Shown here: positions 8,382-17,178 of the stretch, piece after piece
Numbering within the stretch: position 1 is the first letter of the stretch
How the letters are laid out: every line of letters begins with the position of its first letter
Assembly: GCA_963803245.1 (NCBI GenBank)
Contig: CAWDLI010000001.1
Span: forward strand, 1 to 64,000
DNA: 64,000 nt
DNA from: JACVRW01 sp963803245
Lineage (GTDB): Bacteria; Actinomycetota; Thermoleophilia; Solirubrobacterales; Thermoleophilaceae
Reading direction: 5' to 3'
The notes under the pieces: model-generated
Told to the model about the DNA's origin: nothing
The model's database searches: none
Seen by the model: only the letters and a program-made list of their open reading frames with translations
Program-made: the position numbers and the translations under genes

Positions 8382-10904
8382 CTAACGCCGGTTGAAAGTC
8401 GCTGTGAAGGTGCGGTTCTGGGTCGCCACGATGCCGTGGGCGCGCAGGCCCCCATCTGACCACGAGCCGAAGTCGTAGGTCGCGGACGCGAGCGTCTGCG
8501 GTGTCGCCGCGGACAGCGAGTTGGCCGAGTTCTGGATCACGGTCACGTCAAAGGGAGTCGTACGCGTCTGCCCGTTCACGGTCAGCTGGAGCCCGGACGG
8601 GGCCGAGCGCATCGAAAGCTGCACCGTCTTCGGGTCGAGCCGCACGGTCTGCGTGTCCGTCAAGCCGCCGCTGTCGGTGGCCGTCAGCCTCAGCTCGAGG
8701 TACGACGGGTACTCGTGGTCCGGCGCGGCGAAGTTGCCCCAGTCGTTGCCGGGGAAGGACTGCACCTCGTGCGTGTGGCAGGCCGAGGGGCAGTGGTGGA
8801 GCAGGAACGTCCAGCTGAGCTGGTCCTTGCCGAGCCGCTGCTCCTGCGCGTCCGTGGCGCTGCCCTCGAAGTGGATCGTGTCGCCCACGTCCCACGTGAA
8901 GCCGCTGTTCGGGGTCGAGATCGTGGCCACCGGGGGCGTGTTGCCGGCCGTGATCGCGATCGAGTCCACCGCGGTCGCGCCACGGCTGTCGGTGACCCGG
9001 AGCCCGACCCTGTAAACGCCGCGGCTCGTATAGGTGAACGTCGGGCTCACGCTGCTCGAGTCGTCATAGGCCCCGTCGCCGTCCAGGTCCCACGCGTAGG
9101 TGAGCGAATCGCCGTCGGGGTCGCTCGATCCCGACGCTCCGAACGTGACGGTGAGCGGAGTGTTGCCCGCCGTGGGGTTGGCGGACGCGACCGCACGCGG
9201 CGCCTGGTTGCCCGCGGTGTAACGGATCCTCCTGATCGACCCCGTCCAGACGTCGGCGTAGAAGAGGTCGCCGCCGGGCCCGAACTGGATGTCGACCGGC
9301 GTCGCGGCGCCCGACCGGAAGGTCTTGACGAGCGCGGGGTTGGGCAGCGTCGCGCCGCCGCGGGGCATGACCCAGATGCAGGCCCGCGCGTAGTCCGCGA
9401 CGAAGAGCGCCCCGTCGAACTCGGCGGGCAGCGGGCTGCCCGACGGCGCGAATGCCATGCCGGAGACCGACGACGTGCCGCTCGGGCACGGGTCCTCGGA
9501 GTGCACCTTGCCGGAATGTGGATAGGCGAGATAGGGGGCGGTGACCGCGCCGGCACCGGCGGCGTACAGGTTCTCGCAGAGGGTGAGGTTCGCCCCGTCA
9601 TAGCCGGCCTGCCGGGACGAGCCCTCGTAGCACGGCCAGCCGAAGTTCTCGACGGTGGCGTCCGTGGGGCTGGGGACCCGGTTGAGCTCCTCCGTCGTGT
9701 TCCAGCCCACGTCACCCAGCCACACCTCGTTGGTCCCCGGCCGGATGGCGAACCTGAACGGGTTGCGGAGGCCGTAGGCCACGATCCGCCGGGCCTTCGG
9801 GTCGGCGCTCCCGGCGAGCGGGTTGCCCGCCATCGCCTCGCCGGTGTCGGGGTTCACGCGCAGAAGAGTGCCGTCGAGGGTGGTGGGGTCCGCGGGGGTC
9901 CGCAGGTCCTGGCTTCGCAACGCGCCGCCCTGGGCGGTCGGAGCCGTCTGCGCCGTGCCGACGGGGACGGGTGCGTCGCCGCACGGGTTGGTGGGCATGC
10001 CCATCTGCCCGAAGTCCACGAAGTCGGGGCTGGCCGCGTCGCCGGAGCTGACGTAGAGCGCGCCGTCGGCGCCGAAGCGCAGGTCGCCGATCGTGTGGGT
10101 GGGCCCCTGCTGGCACCAGTCCTCGATCAGCACCTGCTCGGCCCCGACCATCTGGTTGCCTGAGATCTCGAGCCGGGAGAGCCGGGCGCTCGACACGCAT
10201 CCGTGCGTGGTCGGACCCGGCGGAGTCGGGCACTGATCGTTCCAGGTGGGGGCGGTGCCGCCGATCGGGGCGTCGTAGGTGTACAGGACGTATATGAACG
10301 GCTTCGCCGGGAAGCCGGGGTCGATCGCGAGGCCCAGCATTCCGCGGTCCCAGTTGTGATTCACGTTGGTCCGCAGGCTGGCCACCGCCGTGGGGGTGGT
10401 GTCGCCCACGCCGTCGAAGACCTTGATCCCGCCCGGCTTCTCCGCCACGAAGATCCGCCCGTCCGGCGCGAAGCGGACGGCGGTCGGCGCCTCCAGGCCG
10501 CTGAAGACGGTCGTCTCCTGGAATCCGGGGAGCATTCCCGGCGAACCGGTACGGAAGGTCCGGTCGCCGCCGCAGCCGCCGCCCTTGGCGTTCGAGGCGC
10601 AGGCCTTGAAGTGGTAGGTGGTGTCGGCCTCGAGGCCGCTGATGCGCTCCGAAACGCTCTGGTCGGCGGTCGTTGTGCCGGCGGTGCGCTGCGGCGTCTT
10701 CGTCCCGTAGGAGGTGGTCTTCCCGTACTCGAACCACCAGCGGGTGGGATTGTCGCCGCCGGTCTTGCCGTGCGCGCGCAGCGTCGCCGCCCTGTCGGTC
10801 ACGTCGCTGGCCGGATCGGTCACGCCGGAGGCGCATCCGGCCACGGCCACGCCGAGGACCGCGAGCGACAGCGCGCGACGGCACATCACTGCCCTGCCGA
10901 GCAT
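8382..10904 (-). CDS. PQQ-type sugar dehydrogenase lipoprotein with Fn3-like and PKD domains (copy A)
   Basis: An exported protein of about 840 residues. It has a lipoprotein signal ending in VAVAGC; a fibronectin-like module with RWWFEYGKTTSYGT and TTYHFKAC; a six-bladed glucose/sorbosone dehydrogenase propeller (APTAVRFAPDGRIFVAEKPG, NWDRGMLGLAIDP, AYGLRNPFRFAIRPGTNEVW, GDVGWNTTEELNRV); a PKD domain (SSDPDGDSLTYAWDLDGDG); and a C-terminal beta-sandwich with DHEYPSYLELRLTATDSGG. It probably oxidises sugars or alcohols outside the cell using PQQ, or is a propeller without activity. I chose the ATG at 10904; one at 10886 would still give a signal peptide. A close paralogue lies at 30941-33478 on the same strand. 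Confidence 0.85.
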   Translation of the reverse strand: MLGRAVMCRRALSLAVLGVAVAGCASGVTDPASDVTDRAATLRAHGKTGGDNPTRWWFEYGKTTSYGTKTPQRTAGTTTADQSVSERISGLEADTTYHFKACASNAKGGGCGGDRTFRTGSPGMLPGFQETTVFSGLEAPTAVRFAPDGRIFVAEKPGGIKVFDGVGDTTPTAVASLRTNVNHNWDRGMLGLAIDPGFPAKPFIYVLYTYDAPIGGTAPTWNDQCPTPPGPTTHGCVSSARLSRLEISGNQMVGAEQVLIEDWCQQGPTHTIGDLRFGADGALYVSSGDAASPDFVDFGQMGMPTNPCGDAPVPVGTAQTAPTAQGGALRSQDLRTPADPTTLDGTLLRVNPDTGEAMAGNPLAGSADPKARRIVAYGLRNPFRFAIRPGTNEVWLGDVGWNTTEELNRVPSPTDATVENFGWPCYEGSSRQAGYDGANLTLCENLYAAGAGAVTAPYLAYPHSGKVHSEDPCPSGTSSVSGMAFAPSGSPLPAEFDGALFVADYARACIWVMPRGGATLPNPALVKTFRSGAATPVDIQFGPGGDLFYADVWTGSIRRIRYTAGNQAPRAVASANPTAGNTPLTVTFGASGSSDPDGDSLTYAWDLDGDGAYDDSSSVSPTFTYTSRGVYRVGLRVTDSRGATAVDSIAITAGNTPPVATISTPNSGFTWDVGDTIHFEGSATDAQEQRLGKDQLSWTFLLHHCPSACHTHEVQSFPGNDWGNFAAPDHEYPSYLELRLTATDSGGLTDTQTVRLDPKTVQLSMRSAPSGLQLTVNGQTRTTPFDVTVIQNSANSLSAATPQTLASATYDFGSWSDGGLRAHGIVATQNRTFTATFNRR

Positions 10905-10996
10905 TCGAGAATTCAGGGGGACCTCTAGTCGACGAGGTGAAGCGAGGGCCAGGCCACAGTCCGCTTCCCTATGAAGTCCTGCTGAGGACGATTCGA

Positions 10997-11016
10997 GCAT
11001 GTCCACCACGACATGC
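10997..11016. promoter_or_regulatory. inverted repeat, possible operator
   Basis: GCATGTC and GACATGC are separated by six bases in the 157-base divergent region between the PQQ dehydrogenase and acetoacetyl-CoA synthetase genes. It could bind a dimeric regulator acting on one or both. No regulator gene is adjacent, so this is a weak call. Confidence 0.3.
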
Positions 11017-11061
11017 CGTGTCAACCCCGGGATTAGGGAAGGGGCCCGTAGGATTCGGCCA

Positions 11062-12957
11062 ATGGCGGAGGGGGCGCGGCTCTGGGAGCCGTCGAACACG
11101 GAGAACACGGAGATGGCGCGCTATATGCACGAGCGCGGCTTCTCCACCTACGAGGAGCTCTGGCGCTGGTCGGTCGATGACCTCGAGTCGTTCTGGGGAT
11201 CGCTCTGGGAGCGCTTCCAGGTGCAGGCCTCCGCGCCCTACGAGCGGGTGCTGGCCGGCAGGGAGATGCCCGGCGCCACCTGGTTCCCGGGTGCGCGGCT
11301 CAACTACGCCGAGCACGTGCTGCGCATGGCCCGCCCGGGCGAGGCCGCGATCGTCTACTCGAGCGAGGACCGTCCCCAGGCGGAGCTCTCATGGGACGAT
11401 CTGAGCGACCAGGTCGCGCGCTGTGCAGCCGGGCTGCGCGGGCTCGGAGTGGAGCGCGGTGACCGCGTGGCGGCCTACCTGCCGAACGCCCCCGAGACCG
11501 TCGTGGCCCTGCTTGCAACGGCGAGCATCGGAGCCATCTGGTCCAGCTGCGCGCCGGAGTTCGGCGCGCCGACCGTGATCGACCGCTTCGCGCAGATCGA
11601 GCCCAAGGTGCTCCTGGCCACCGACGGGTACCGCTACGGGGGCAAGGACTTCGACAGGGCCGACCGGGTGCGCGAGATCGCCGCGGCGATCCCGTCGCTC
11701 GAGCACACCGTGATGGTGCCGTCGGGGTGGGAGGAGCTGCTCAGTCAGCCGGCCGAGCTCCGGTTCGAGCAGGTGCCCTTCGACCATCCGCTCTGGGTCC
11801 TCTTCTCCTCGGGCACCACCGGGCTGCCCAAGGCGATCGTCCAGGGCCAGGGCGGCATCCTGCTCGAGCACCTCAAGAAGATGCGGCTGCACTCGAGCCT
11901 CACCCCGGAAGACCGTTTCTTCTGGTTCACGACGACCGGCTGGATGATGTGGAACTTCCTGGTCGGCGGCCTGCTCGCGGGCGCCACGATCGTCCTCTAC
12001 GACGGCCAGCCGGACCTGCGTGGGCTCTGGCGGCTCGCGGAGGAGGCCGGCGTCACCTGCTTCGGCACGAGCGCCGGGTTCATCACCGCCTGCATGAAGG
12101 CCGGGGTGGAGCCGGCCGGCGAGGCCGACCTGTCGGCGCTCAAGAGCCTCGGCTCGACCGGGTCGCCATTGCCGGTGGAGGGGTTCGAGTGGGTCTACGA
12201 GCACGTGAAGCGAGACCTCTGGCTCTTCTCCACGAGCGGCGGCACCGATCTCTGCACCGCGTTCGTCGGCGGCTGTCCCGTCCTTCCCGTCTACTCGGGG
12301 GAGATCCAGGCGCGCTGCCTGGGCGCCGCGGTGGAGGCGTGGGACGAGGACGGGCGGCCGCTCACAGGCGAGGTGGGTGAGCTCGTGATCACCGAGCCGA
12401 TGCCCTCGATGCCGCTGTTCTTCTGGAACGACCCGGACGGCGAGCGCTACCGCGACAGCTATTTCCAGACCTACCCGGGCGTGTGGCGCCACGGGGACTG
12501 GATCAAGATCAACGAGCGCGGCGGCGCCGTGATCTACGGCCGCTCCGACTCGACGATCAACCGCCAGGGCGTGCGCATGGGCACCAGCGAGCTCTACAGC
12601 GCGGTGGAGGGCCTTCCGGACGTGATGGACAGCCTCGTGATCGACGTGCCCACGCCCGACGGGTCGGACTCGACGATGTGGCTGTTCGCGGTGCTGGCGG
12701 ACGGCGTCGAGCTGGACGAGGAGCTCGAGGCGAGGATCCGCCGCCGGATGCGCGAATACTGCTCGCCGCGCCACGTGCCGGACCGCATCGTCGCCGTGGC
12801 CGAGGTGCCGCGCACGCTGTCGGGGAAGAAGCTCGAGGTTCCGGTCAAGAAGATCCTGATGGGCGGCGATCCAGACCGGGCGGCCAGCCGCGACTCGCTG
12901 GCCAATCCCGAGGCGCTCGACTTCTTCGTCGACCTGGGCACCGCGGCCCGCGGCTAG
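11062..12957 (+). CDS. acetoacetyl-CoA synthetase (acetoacetate-CoA ligase)
   Basis: A 631-residue ANL-superfamily ligase. It has the acetyl-CoA synthetase-like N-terminus with WFPGARLNYAEHVL (typical of acetoacetate-CoA ligases), the AMP-binding P-loop LFSSGTTGLPKAIVQG, the FWFTTTGWMMWNFLVGGL motif, WRHGDWIKI, and the catalytic C-terminal Lys in RTLSGKKLEVPVKKIL. It activates acetoacetate with ATP and CoA, linking to the HMG-CoA lyase and hydroxybutyryl-CoA dehydrogenase in the window. I chose the ATG at 11062 (MAEGARLWEP); an AGGA precedes it. The stop overlaps by four bases that of the convergent peptidase. Confidence 0.92.
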   Translation: MAEGARLWEPSNTENTEMARYMHERGFSTYEELWRWSVDDLESFWGSLWERFQVQASAPYERVLAGREMPGATWFPGARLNYAEHVLRMARPGEAAIVYSSEDRPQAELSWDDLSDQVARCAAGLRGLGVERGDRVAAYLPNAPETVVALLATASIGAIWSSCAPEFGAPTVIDRFAQIEPKVLLATDGYRYGGKDFDRADRVREIAAAIPSLEHTVMVPSGWEELLSQPAELRFEQVPFDHPLWVLFSSGTTGLPKAIVQGQGGILLEHLKKMRLHSSLTPEDRFFWFTTTGWMMWNFLVGGLLAGATIVLYDGQPDLRGLWRLAEEAGVTCFGTSAGFITACMKAGVEPAGEADLSALKSLGSTGSPLPVEGFEWVYEHVKRDLWLFSTSGGTDLCTAFVGGCPVLPVYSGEIQARCLGAAVEAWDEDGRPLTGEVGELVITEPMPSMPLFFWNDPDGERYRDSYFQTYPGVWRHGDWIKINERGGAVIYGRSDSTINRQGVRMGTSELYSAVEGLPDVMDSLVIDVPTPDGSDSTMWLFAVLADGVELDEELEARIRRRMREYCSPRHVPDRIVAVAEVPRTLSGKKLEVPVKKILMGGDPDRAASRDSLANPEALDFFVDLGTAARG

Positions 12958-14174
12958 CGCCGCGGGAGCTCCGGTCCCACCCGCGCATCGAGCCGCTCCA
13001 CGAGCTCCACGCAGAACTCCTCCGCCGCCAGCAGAGTCTCCGGCTCGACGTGCTCGGGGAGGTCGCTGCGGCGGTGGTGGCGGGGAGCCAGGCCGTGCTC
13101 GTCGCGGCACGTGACGGTGATCGCCGGGTAGCCCGCGTAGCGCGCGGCGAAGCCGTCGCTCGGTGCGCGGTTGTCGAGCGGGCGGGCGCCCGCCGCGGGG
13201 GCGATCTCCTCGCAGAGGCCGGTGAGCTGCACGTGGGAGCGCGCGGCGAGCAGCGGTCCCTCGCGGCTCGTGAACCGCACCGCTCCTGCCCCGACCTCGT
13301 CGAGGTTGAGTACCACGGTGCTGTCGCGGGACAGCTCGCCGCGGTGCCTGCGAATGAAGGCGCGCATGCCGTCGGCGCCACCGCTCTCCTGGGCGCCCGT
13401 GAGCAGAACGTGAACGCCGAAGTGCTCGAGCCCGCCGTCGAGGCGCTCGGCCAGCCGCAGCGCAAGCGCCACGCCCGACGCGTTGTCGCCGGCGCCCGGG
13501 ACGGTGGGGGAGAACCAGATGTCGGCGAGGAGGGCCAGCGCGGCCACGAGTGCGACGGTAAGCGCGAACTGCACGGCGGTGAGCGCTGCGCCGTCGACTC
13601 CGGCCAGGCGCGCGATCGAGGAGGCGAGCACGGCGGCGAGGACCCAGGCGATCGGCTGGAGCGGCCCCGCGAAGAGCCGCCGCGGGTGGGCGACTCGGGC
13701 GTGGAGGCGCCGAACGCCCGGGCGGTGCACGAAGCCGGTGCGACCGGCGTCCAGGTGGGCCACCAGCAGCAGGGAACCGGGTCGGTCATCGGTCGCGGGT
13801 GAAATGACGTTCTGGGACGCCCGCCGGCCGAAGAGCCGGCGCGAGAGCGGGAGCGCGGCCCCGGCGTCGAGCAGGTAGAGGACGAACGCCACCAGCGCCA
13901 GCGCCACGCCGGCCTCAGGCAGGTAGACGGACACCACCCCGGCTCCGGCGCCGAGTGCGGTGATCAGAAGGAGCGAGGCGACCCAGCGCGGCCACGTGGA
14001 CAGGGACTCCGTGCGCACCGTGCGCCCAAGTGCCTCGAGTCGGCCCGCCGCGTAGCGCGCGGCACGCCGCTCGGCGTCGCTGCCCGGCGCGCGTCCCTGG
14101 AACGCGGCCAGCGCCTCCACCTCGGCGATCGCGTCGATGCGTCGGCGCGTCTCGCTTCGCTCACCAGCGGTCAT
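12954..14174 (-). CDS. membrane-embedded M28-family metallopeptidase
   Basis: A 406-residue protein with the M28 zinc site spread around membrane segments: LLLVAHLDAGRTG (His), GAGDNASGVALAL (Asp), GAQESGGADG (Glu-Glu), LNLDEVGAGA (Asp) and PRHHRRSDLPEH (His). Hydrophobic segments lie near residues 62-85, 86-108 and 170-215. It is an intact zinc peptidase, probably an aminopeptidase facing one side of the membrane. Its architecture resembles the M28 protein at 151-1287, but with more membrane segments. Confidence 0.85.
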   Translation of the reverse strand: MTAGERSETRRRIDAIAEVEALAAFQGRAPGSDAERRAARYAAGRLEALGRTVRTESLSTWPRWVASLLLITALGAGAGVVSVYLPEAGVALALVAFVLYLLDAGAALPLSRRLFGRRASQNVISPATDDRPGSLLLVAHLDAGRTGFVHRPGVRRLHARVAHPRRLFAGPLQPIAWVLAAVLASSIARLAGVDGAALTAVQFALTVALVAALALLADIWFSPTVPGAGDNASGVALALRLAERLDGGLEHFGVHVLLTGAQESGGADGMRAFIRRHRGELSRDSTVVLNLDEVGAGAVRFTSREGPLLAARSHVQLTGLCEEIAPAAGARPLDNRAPSDGFAARYAGYPAITVTCRDEHGLAPRHHRRSDLPEHVEPETLLAAEEFCVELVERLDARVGPELPRR

Positions 14175-14205
14175 GGGGTCAGCCGCAATCTAGAGTGCAC
14201 GCCTC

Positions 14206-15339
14206 GTGGAACCGCGAAGCCCAGGCCCCGGCGAGTTCGTGGCGGGAGCGGGCGGGGCGCTGCTGTTGCTCGCCACGTTCCTGCCCTGGTTCGGCGTCGA
14301 CAGCGCGGTCCAGCTGCCGGGCCGCTCAGAGGCGACCACGGTCCGCGGCGTGGGCGTGAACGCGTGGCACGCGTTCGCCGCGATCGACGTGGTCCTGCTC
14401 ATCGTTGCGCTGTTGGCGCTCGCGCTGCTCGTGCTGCCCCTCCTGGGCGTGCGGGCCGGCCGCACGCCCCTGGCACTGGCGGTGGTCGTCGCGGGACTGG
14501 TCTGCGCCGTGCTCGTGGTCTACCGGCTGATCGACCCGCCCGACCTGACCACCGCGGCCGACACCGCCTCCACGGAGACCGGCCGCCGGCTCGGTCCGTT
14601 CTTCGCGCTGCTGGCGGCGCTTGCGATCACGTGGGGCGGCTGGCGCTCGATCGAGGACGAGGCCGCCGCGCCCGTGCCGGCAGCGCCCGAGCCGGCGGCT
14701 GCGCCGCACGTTGAGGCCGAGCTGCCCATGCCGGAGCTGCCCGTGGAGGCGGAGCCCGTGGATGCAGAGCTACCAGTGGAGCCCGAGCTGCCAGTGGAGG
14801 CGGAGCCGGCGGAACCGGAGCCCGTGGAGCCGCCACGCCCCGAGCCACGGCGGGGCGCGCCGATACGATCGGCCGGCGTGGCCGCGTTCGACGACCTGAT
14901 CGCCCGGCTGGAGCCGCTCCTCGAAGAGCTCTGGGAGGCGCCCGCGGCACCGCGCGCCGAACACGGCCAGATCCCGGCCGCCCCCGGCGTGTACGTCTTC
15001 ACCCGGCGCGACGAGCCGGTGCACATCGGCCAGGCCCCGGATCTCCGGCGCCGCCTGGCCGAGCACTGCCGTCCGTCGTCGGGCCACACAAAGGCCACGC
15101 TCGCCTTCGAGATCGCGAAGCGCGCCGCCACGCGCGAGGGGATCGAGGTCGACGGCCCACCGGCGCGGCTCGCCACGAGTGACGACTTCACGCCCTACTT
15201 CGTACGGGCCAAGGAGGCGGTGGCGGAGCTGCCCGTGCGCTTCGTCGAGGTCGACTCGCGCGAGTTGCGCACGGTGTTCGAGGTGTACGGCGCGCTGGCG
15301 CTCGGCACCGTCGACCCGAACGCCGACGAGCCCGGCTAG
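14206..15339 (+). CDS. four-helix membrane protein fused to a GIY-YIG-like domain
   Basis: A 377-residue fusion. Residues about 10-150 contain four hydrophobic helices. Residues about 160-220 are an acidic Pro/Glu/Ala-rich linker with repeats such as ELPVEAEP. From about residue 225 there is a soluble domain with PGVYVFTRRDEPVHIGQA, then DLRRRLAEH, which fits the two beta-strands and Arg helix of the GIY-YIG nuclease fold. The exact GIY/YIG residues read GVY and HIG. The role is unknown; it could be a membrane-tethered nuclease or a non-catalytic derivative. GTG start. Confidence 0.65.
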   Translation: MEPRSPGPGEFVAGAGGALLLLATFLPWFGVDSAVQLPGRSEATTVRGVGVNAWHAFAAIDVVLLIVALLALALLVLPLLGVRAGRTPLALAVVVAGLVCAVLVVYRLIDPPDLTTAADTASTETGRRLGPFFALLAALAITWGGWRSIEDEAAAPVPAAPEPAAAPHVEAELPMPELPVEAEPVDAELPVEPELPVEAEPAEPEPVEPPRPEPRRGAPIRSAGVAAFDDLIARLEPLLEELWEAPAAPRAEHGQIPAAPGVYVFTRRDEPVHIGQAPDLRRRLAEHCRPSSGHTKATLAFEIAKRAATREGIEVDGPPARLATSDDFTPYFVRAKEAVAELPVRFVEVDSRELRTVFEVYGALALGTVDPNADEPG

Positions 15340-15350
15340 CGCCCGGAAGG

Positions 15351-15434
15351 TGCGGCGGGTGGGACTCGAACCCACACGCCCTCTCGGGCAATGGATTTTG
15401 AATCCATCGAGTCTGCCAGTTCCTCCACCGCCGC
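15351..15434 (-). tRNA. tRNA-Leu (anticodon CAA)
   Basis: A class II tRNA of 84 bases. The acceptor stem is GCGGCGG/CCGCCGC with discriminator A, the anticodon loop is TTCAAAA in an ATGGA/TCCAT stem, the variable arm is long, and the T arm has GGTTCGAGTCC. CCA is not encoded. It lies 13 bases downstream of the membrane-protein gene at 15448 on the same strand. Confidence 0.95.
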
Positions 15435-15447
15435 TTGAAAGGCGATT

Positions 15448-15954
15448 CTACGGCTGGATCGGCGTCAACTGACCGGAGGAGAGCCCGCCGTCGTGGTAGC
15501 GGTCGGCTTCGTCGCGCGTGACCTCGACCTCCACGTGCCACTGCTGCTGGAACGCGCTCATCGCGAAGCCGGCGAGCAGGAGCTGCACCGGCACGAGGGC
15601 CACGGTCAGGATGCCGAGAATCGAGGGGTCGAGCGCGGGGTCGTCGAAGCCCGCCTTGTCGCGCTCGAACCACTGCGGGCCCGCCACGGCCGCGATCACG
15701 GCGAACAGAACCGCCAGCGCGGCGGCCACCGGCAGCACGCCGCGGTTCCAGCCGGTCACCTGCCAGGCCATCACGAGGTAGACGATCACGTAGGCGAACG
15801 AGATCGGCTGCGAACCCTGGAGATGCGACCAGCCGCCGAGCGTCACGATGAGGATCAGGGCCGCGCTGATCAGCAGGAGCAGGACCACGATCGTCCTGGT
15901 CACCTGCGAGCCCCGCTTGTCGCGGTTCGGATGCACCAGCACCGTATCGGCCAT
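15448..15954 (-). CDS. hypothetical membrane protein
   Basis: A 168-residue protein with four predicted membrane helices (about residues 22-44, 54-68, 73-92 and 108-130) and a hydrophilic C-terminal tail containing EVEVTRDEADRYHDGG. I do not recognise a family. Its gene is followed at 13 bases by tRNA-Leu(CAA) in the same direction, so the tRNA may be processed from a shared transcript. Confidence 0.7.
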   Translation of the reverse strand: MADTVLVHPNRDKRGSQVTRTIVVLLLLISAALILIVTLGGWSHLQGSQPISFAYVIVYLVMAWQVTGWNRGVLPVAAALAVLFAVIAAVAGPQWFERDKAGFDDPALDPSILGILTVALVPVQLLLAGFAMSAFQQQWHVEVEVTRDEADRYHDGGLSSGQLTPIQP

Positions 15955-16047
15955 CGCGCCGAGGACTCTACACCCGCCCCGGGCGCCCGGGCGCAGATCG
16001 GGGCTGTTCCTGCGGCCGCCCCCTGGACCTAGACTCAGGGTGTTCGA

Positions 16048-16131
16048 GCGGGCGTGCTGGAACTGGCAGACAGGCCGGGTTTAGGTCCCGGTGCTCGAGA
16101 GAGCTTGGGGGTTCGACTCCCTCCGCCCGCA
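16048..16131 (+). tRNA. tRNA-Leu (anticodon UAG)
   Basis: A class II tRNA of 84 bases with acceptor stem GCGGGCG/CGCCCGC, discriminator A, anticodon loop TTTAGGT in a CCGGG/CCCGG stem, a long variable arm and T loop GGTTCGACTCC. CCA is not encoded. A coding region on the same strand begins within 2-26 bases of its 3' end. Confidence 0.95.
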
Positions 16132-16157
16132 TCGTGGGAGCGGCGTACGATGGCCGC

Positions 16158-16490
16158 GTGGCGCATCCGCACGGTCGCGACTGGGGCTTCTTCCTCTGGG
16201 CGCTGGCCGGTTTCCTCGTCGTCTTCGGATTCATCGCGATGTTCACCATCGGGCTCCCATTCCTCCTCGCCGGGGTGTTCGTCTTCGTCCTCCTGGCTCG
16301 TCGTGGGCCCGCATGGCCGGCGGACCTCGGACTCCTCGCGGGAGCCGGGCTGGTCTGTCTCGTGATCGCGCTCATCAGCGCGATCGCCGGAGACATCTCA
16401 CCCACCGTCTGGGCTGCCGTGGGAACGTCGCTCGTGGCTGTGAGCAGCGCGTCGTTCTGGTGGCTTCGCTGCCGGCCCGCGCTGCGCTGA
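16158..16490 (+). CDS. small hypothetical membrane protein downstream of tRNA-Leu
   Basis: A 110-residue protein with about four hydrophobic helices (from residue 8 onward: FFLWALAGFLVVFGFIAMF, then three more). I chose the GTG at 16158 (MAHPHGRDWG); an in-frame GTG at 16134 is only two bases after the tRNA. No family recognised. Its mRNA 5' end may be created by tRNA 3' processing. Confidence 0.6.
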   Translation: MAHPHGRDWGFFLWALAGFLVVFGFIAMFTIGLPFLLAGVFVFVLLARRGPAWPADLGLLAGAGLVCLVIALISAIAGDISPTVWAAVGTSLVAVSSASFWWLRCRPALR

Positions 16491-16491
16491 C

Positions 16492-17136
16492 TCAGCCCGG
16501 CGGCAGGGTGGCGGCGAGCCACTCCTGCGCGAGCGGCAGGTGCTCCGGGTCGATGTGGTGCGCCGCGTCCGACTCGTGGTAGCCCACCGGCAGGCCCGCG
16601 CCCTCGAGGAGCGCGCGAGCCTGGCGCGCGAACTCCACGTCCATCACCGGGTCACTGCGCCCGTGGGCGATGAAGACGGAGGTGCCGGTGCGACCGGCGA
16701 GGTCCGGCTCCCAGCCCTCGACGGTCGGGATGAAGCCGCTGAAGGCGAGGATGCCGGCGGGGGCAGGGCGGTCCGGCCCGAGGCCGAGCGAATAGCTCAT
16801 CACCGATCCCATCGAGAAGCCGCCGAGCACGGTGCGCTCGGGCCCGACCCCGGTGCGCTCCCAGAGCTCGTCGTGGAGCGCGGCGAGCTCGCCGTACGAG
16901 GCCCGGAAGGTGTCCGGGTCCGGGTAGCCCACGCGCGGCACGACGTACCAGTGGTAGCCGGGCCAGCCCGGCAGAGTGAGCGGAGCCCGCGGAGACACGA
17001 CGTGCAGGCGGCGCGCCGGATCCAGCACGTCCGCCAGACCGAGCAGATCCCGCTCGTCGCTGCCGCGCCCGTGATGGAGCACCAGCAGCCCCTCCGGGGC
17101 ACCGTCGCTGGGACGCTCTACCTGGACGAGTGCCAT
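16492..17136 (-). CDS. phospholipase/carboxylesterase-family alpha/beta hydrolase
   Basis: A 214-residue hydrolase of the carboxylesterase/YpfH type. The N-terminal strand is LLVLHHGRGSDERDL, the nucleophile elbow is GGFSMGSVM (Ser), the acid is in HGRSDPVMD, and the catalytic His is in AAHHIDPEHL. The catalytic triad is intact. It likely cleaves short esters or thioesters in the cytoplasm; there is no signal peptide. Confidence 0.87.
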   Translation of the reverse strand: MALVQVERPSDGAPEGLLVLHHGRGSDERDLLGLADVLDPARRLHVVSPRAPLTLPGWPGYHWYVVPRVGYPDPDTFRASYGELAALHDELWERTGVGPERTVLGGFSMGSVMSYSLGLGPDRPAPAGILAFSGFIPTVEGWEPDLAGRTGTSVFIAHGRSDPVMDVEFARQARALLEGAGLPVGYHESDAAHHIDPEHLPLAQEWLAATLPPG

Positions 17137-17178
17137 GCGGTCAGACTATGCACCACGAACCAGGAGAGGAGCTCGTCG

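Noticed and set aside
12483..13802. A 439-codon plus-strand frame over the end of acetoacetyl-CoA synthetase and the M28 peptidase
   Set aside because: No recognisable domain, and both overlapped genes have intact catalytic motifs in their own frames.
14730..14850. Direct repeats encoding ELPVEAEP-type units as a possible tandem-repeat element
   Set aside because: They are a coding low-complexity linker in one frame of a single protein, not a separate repeat element.
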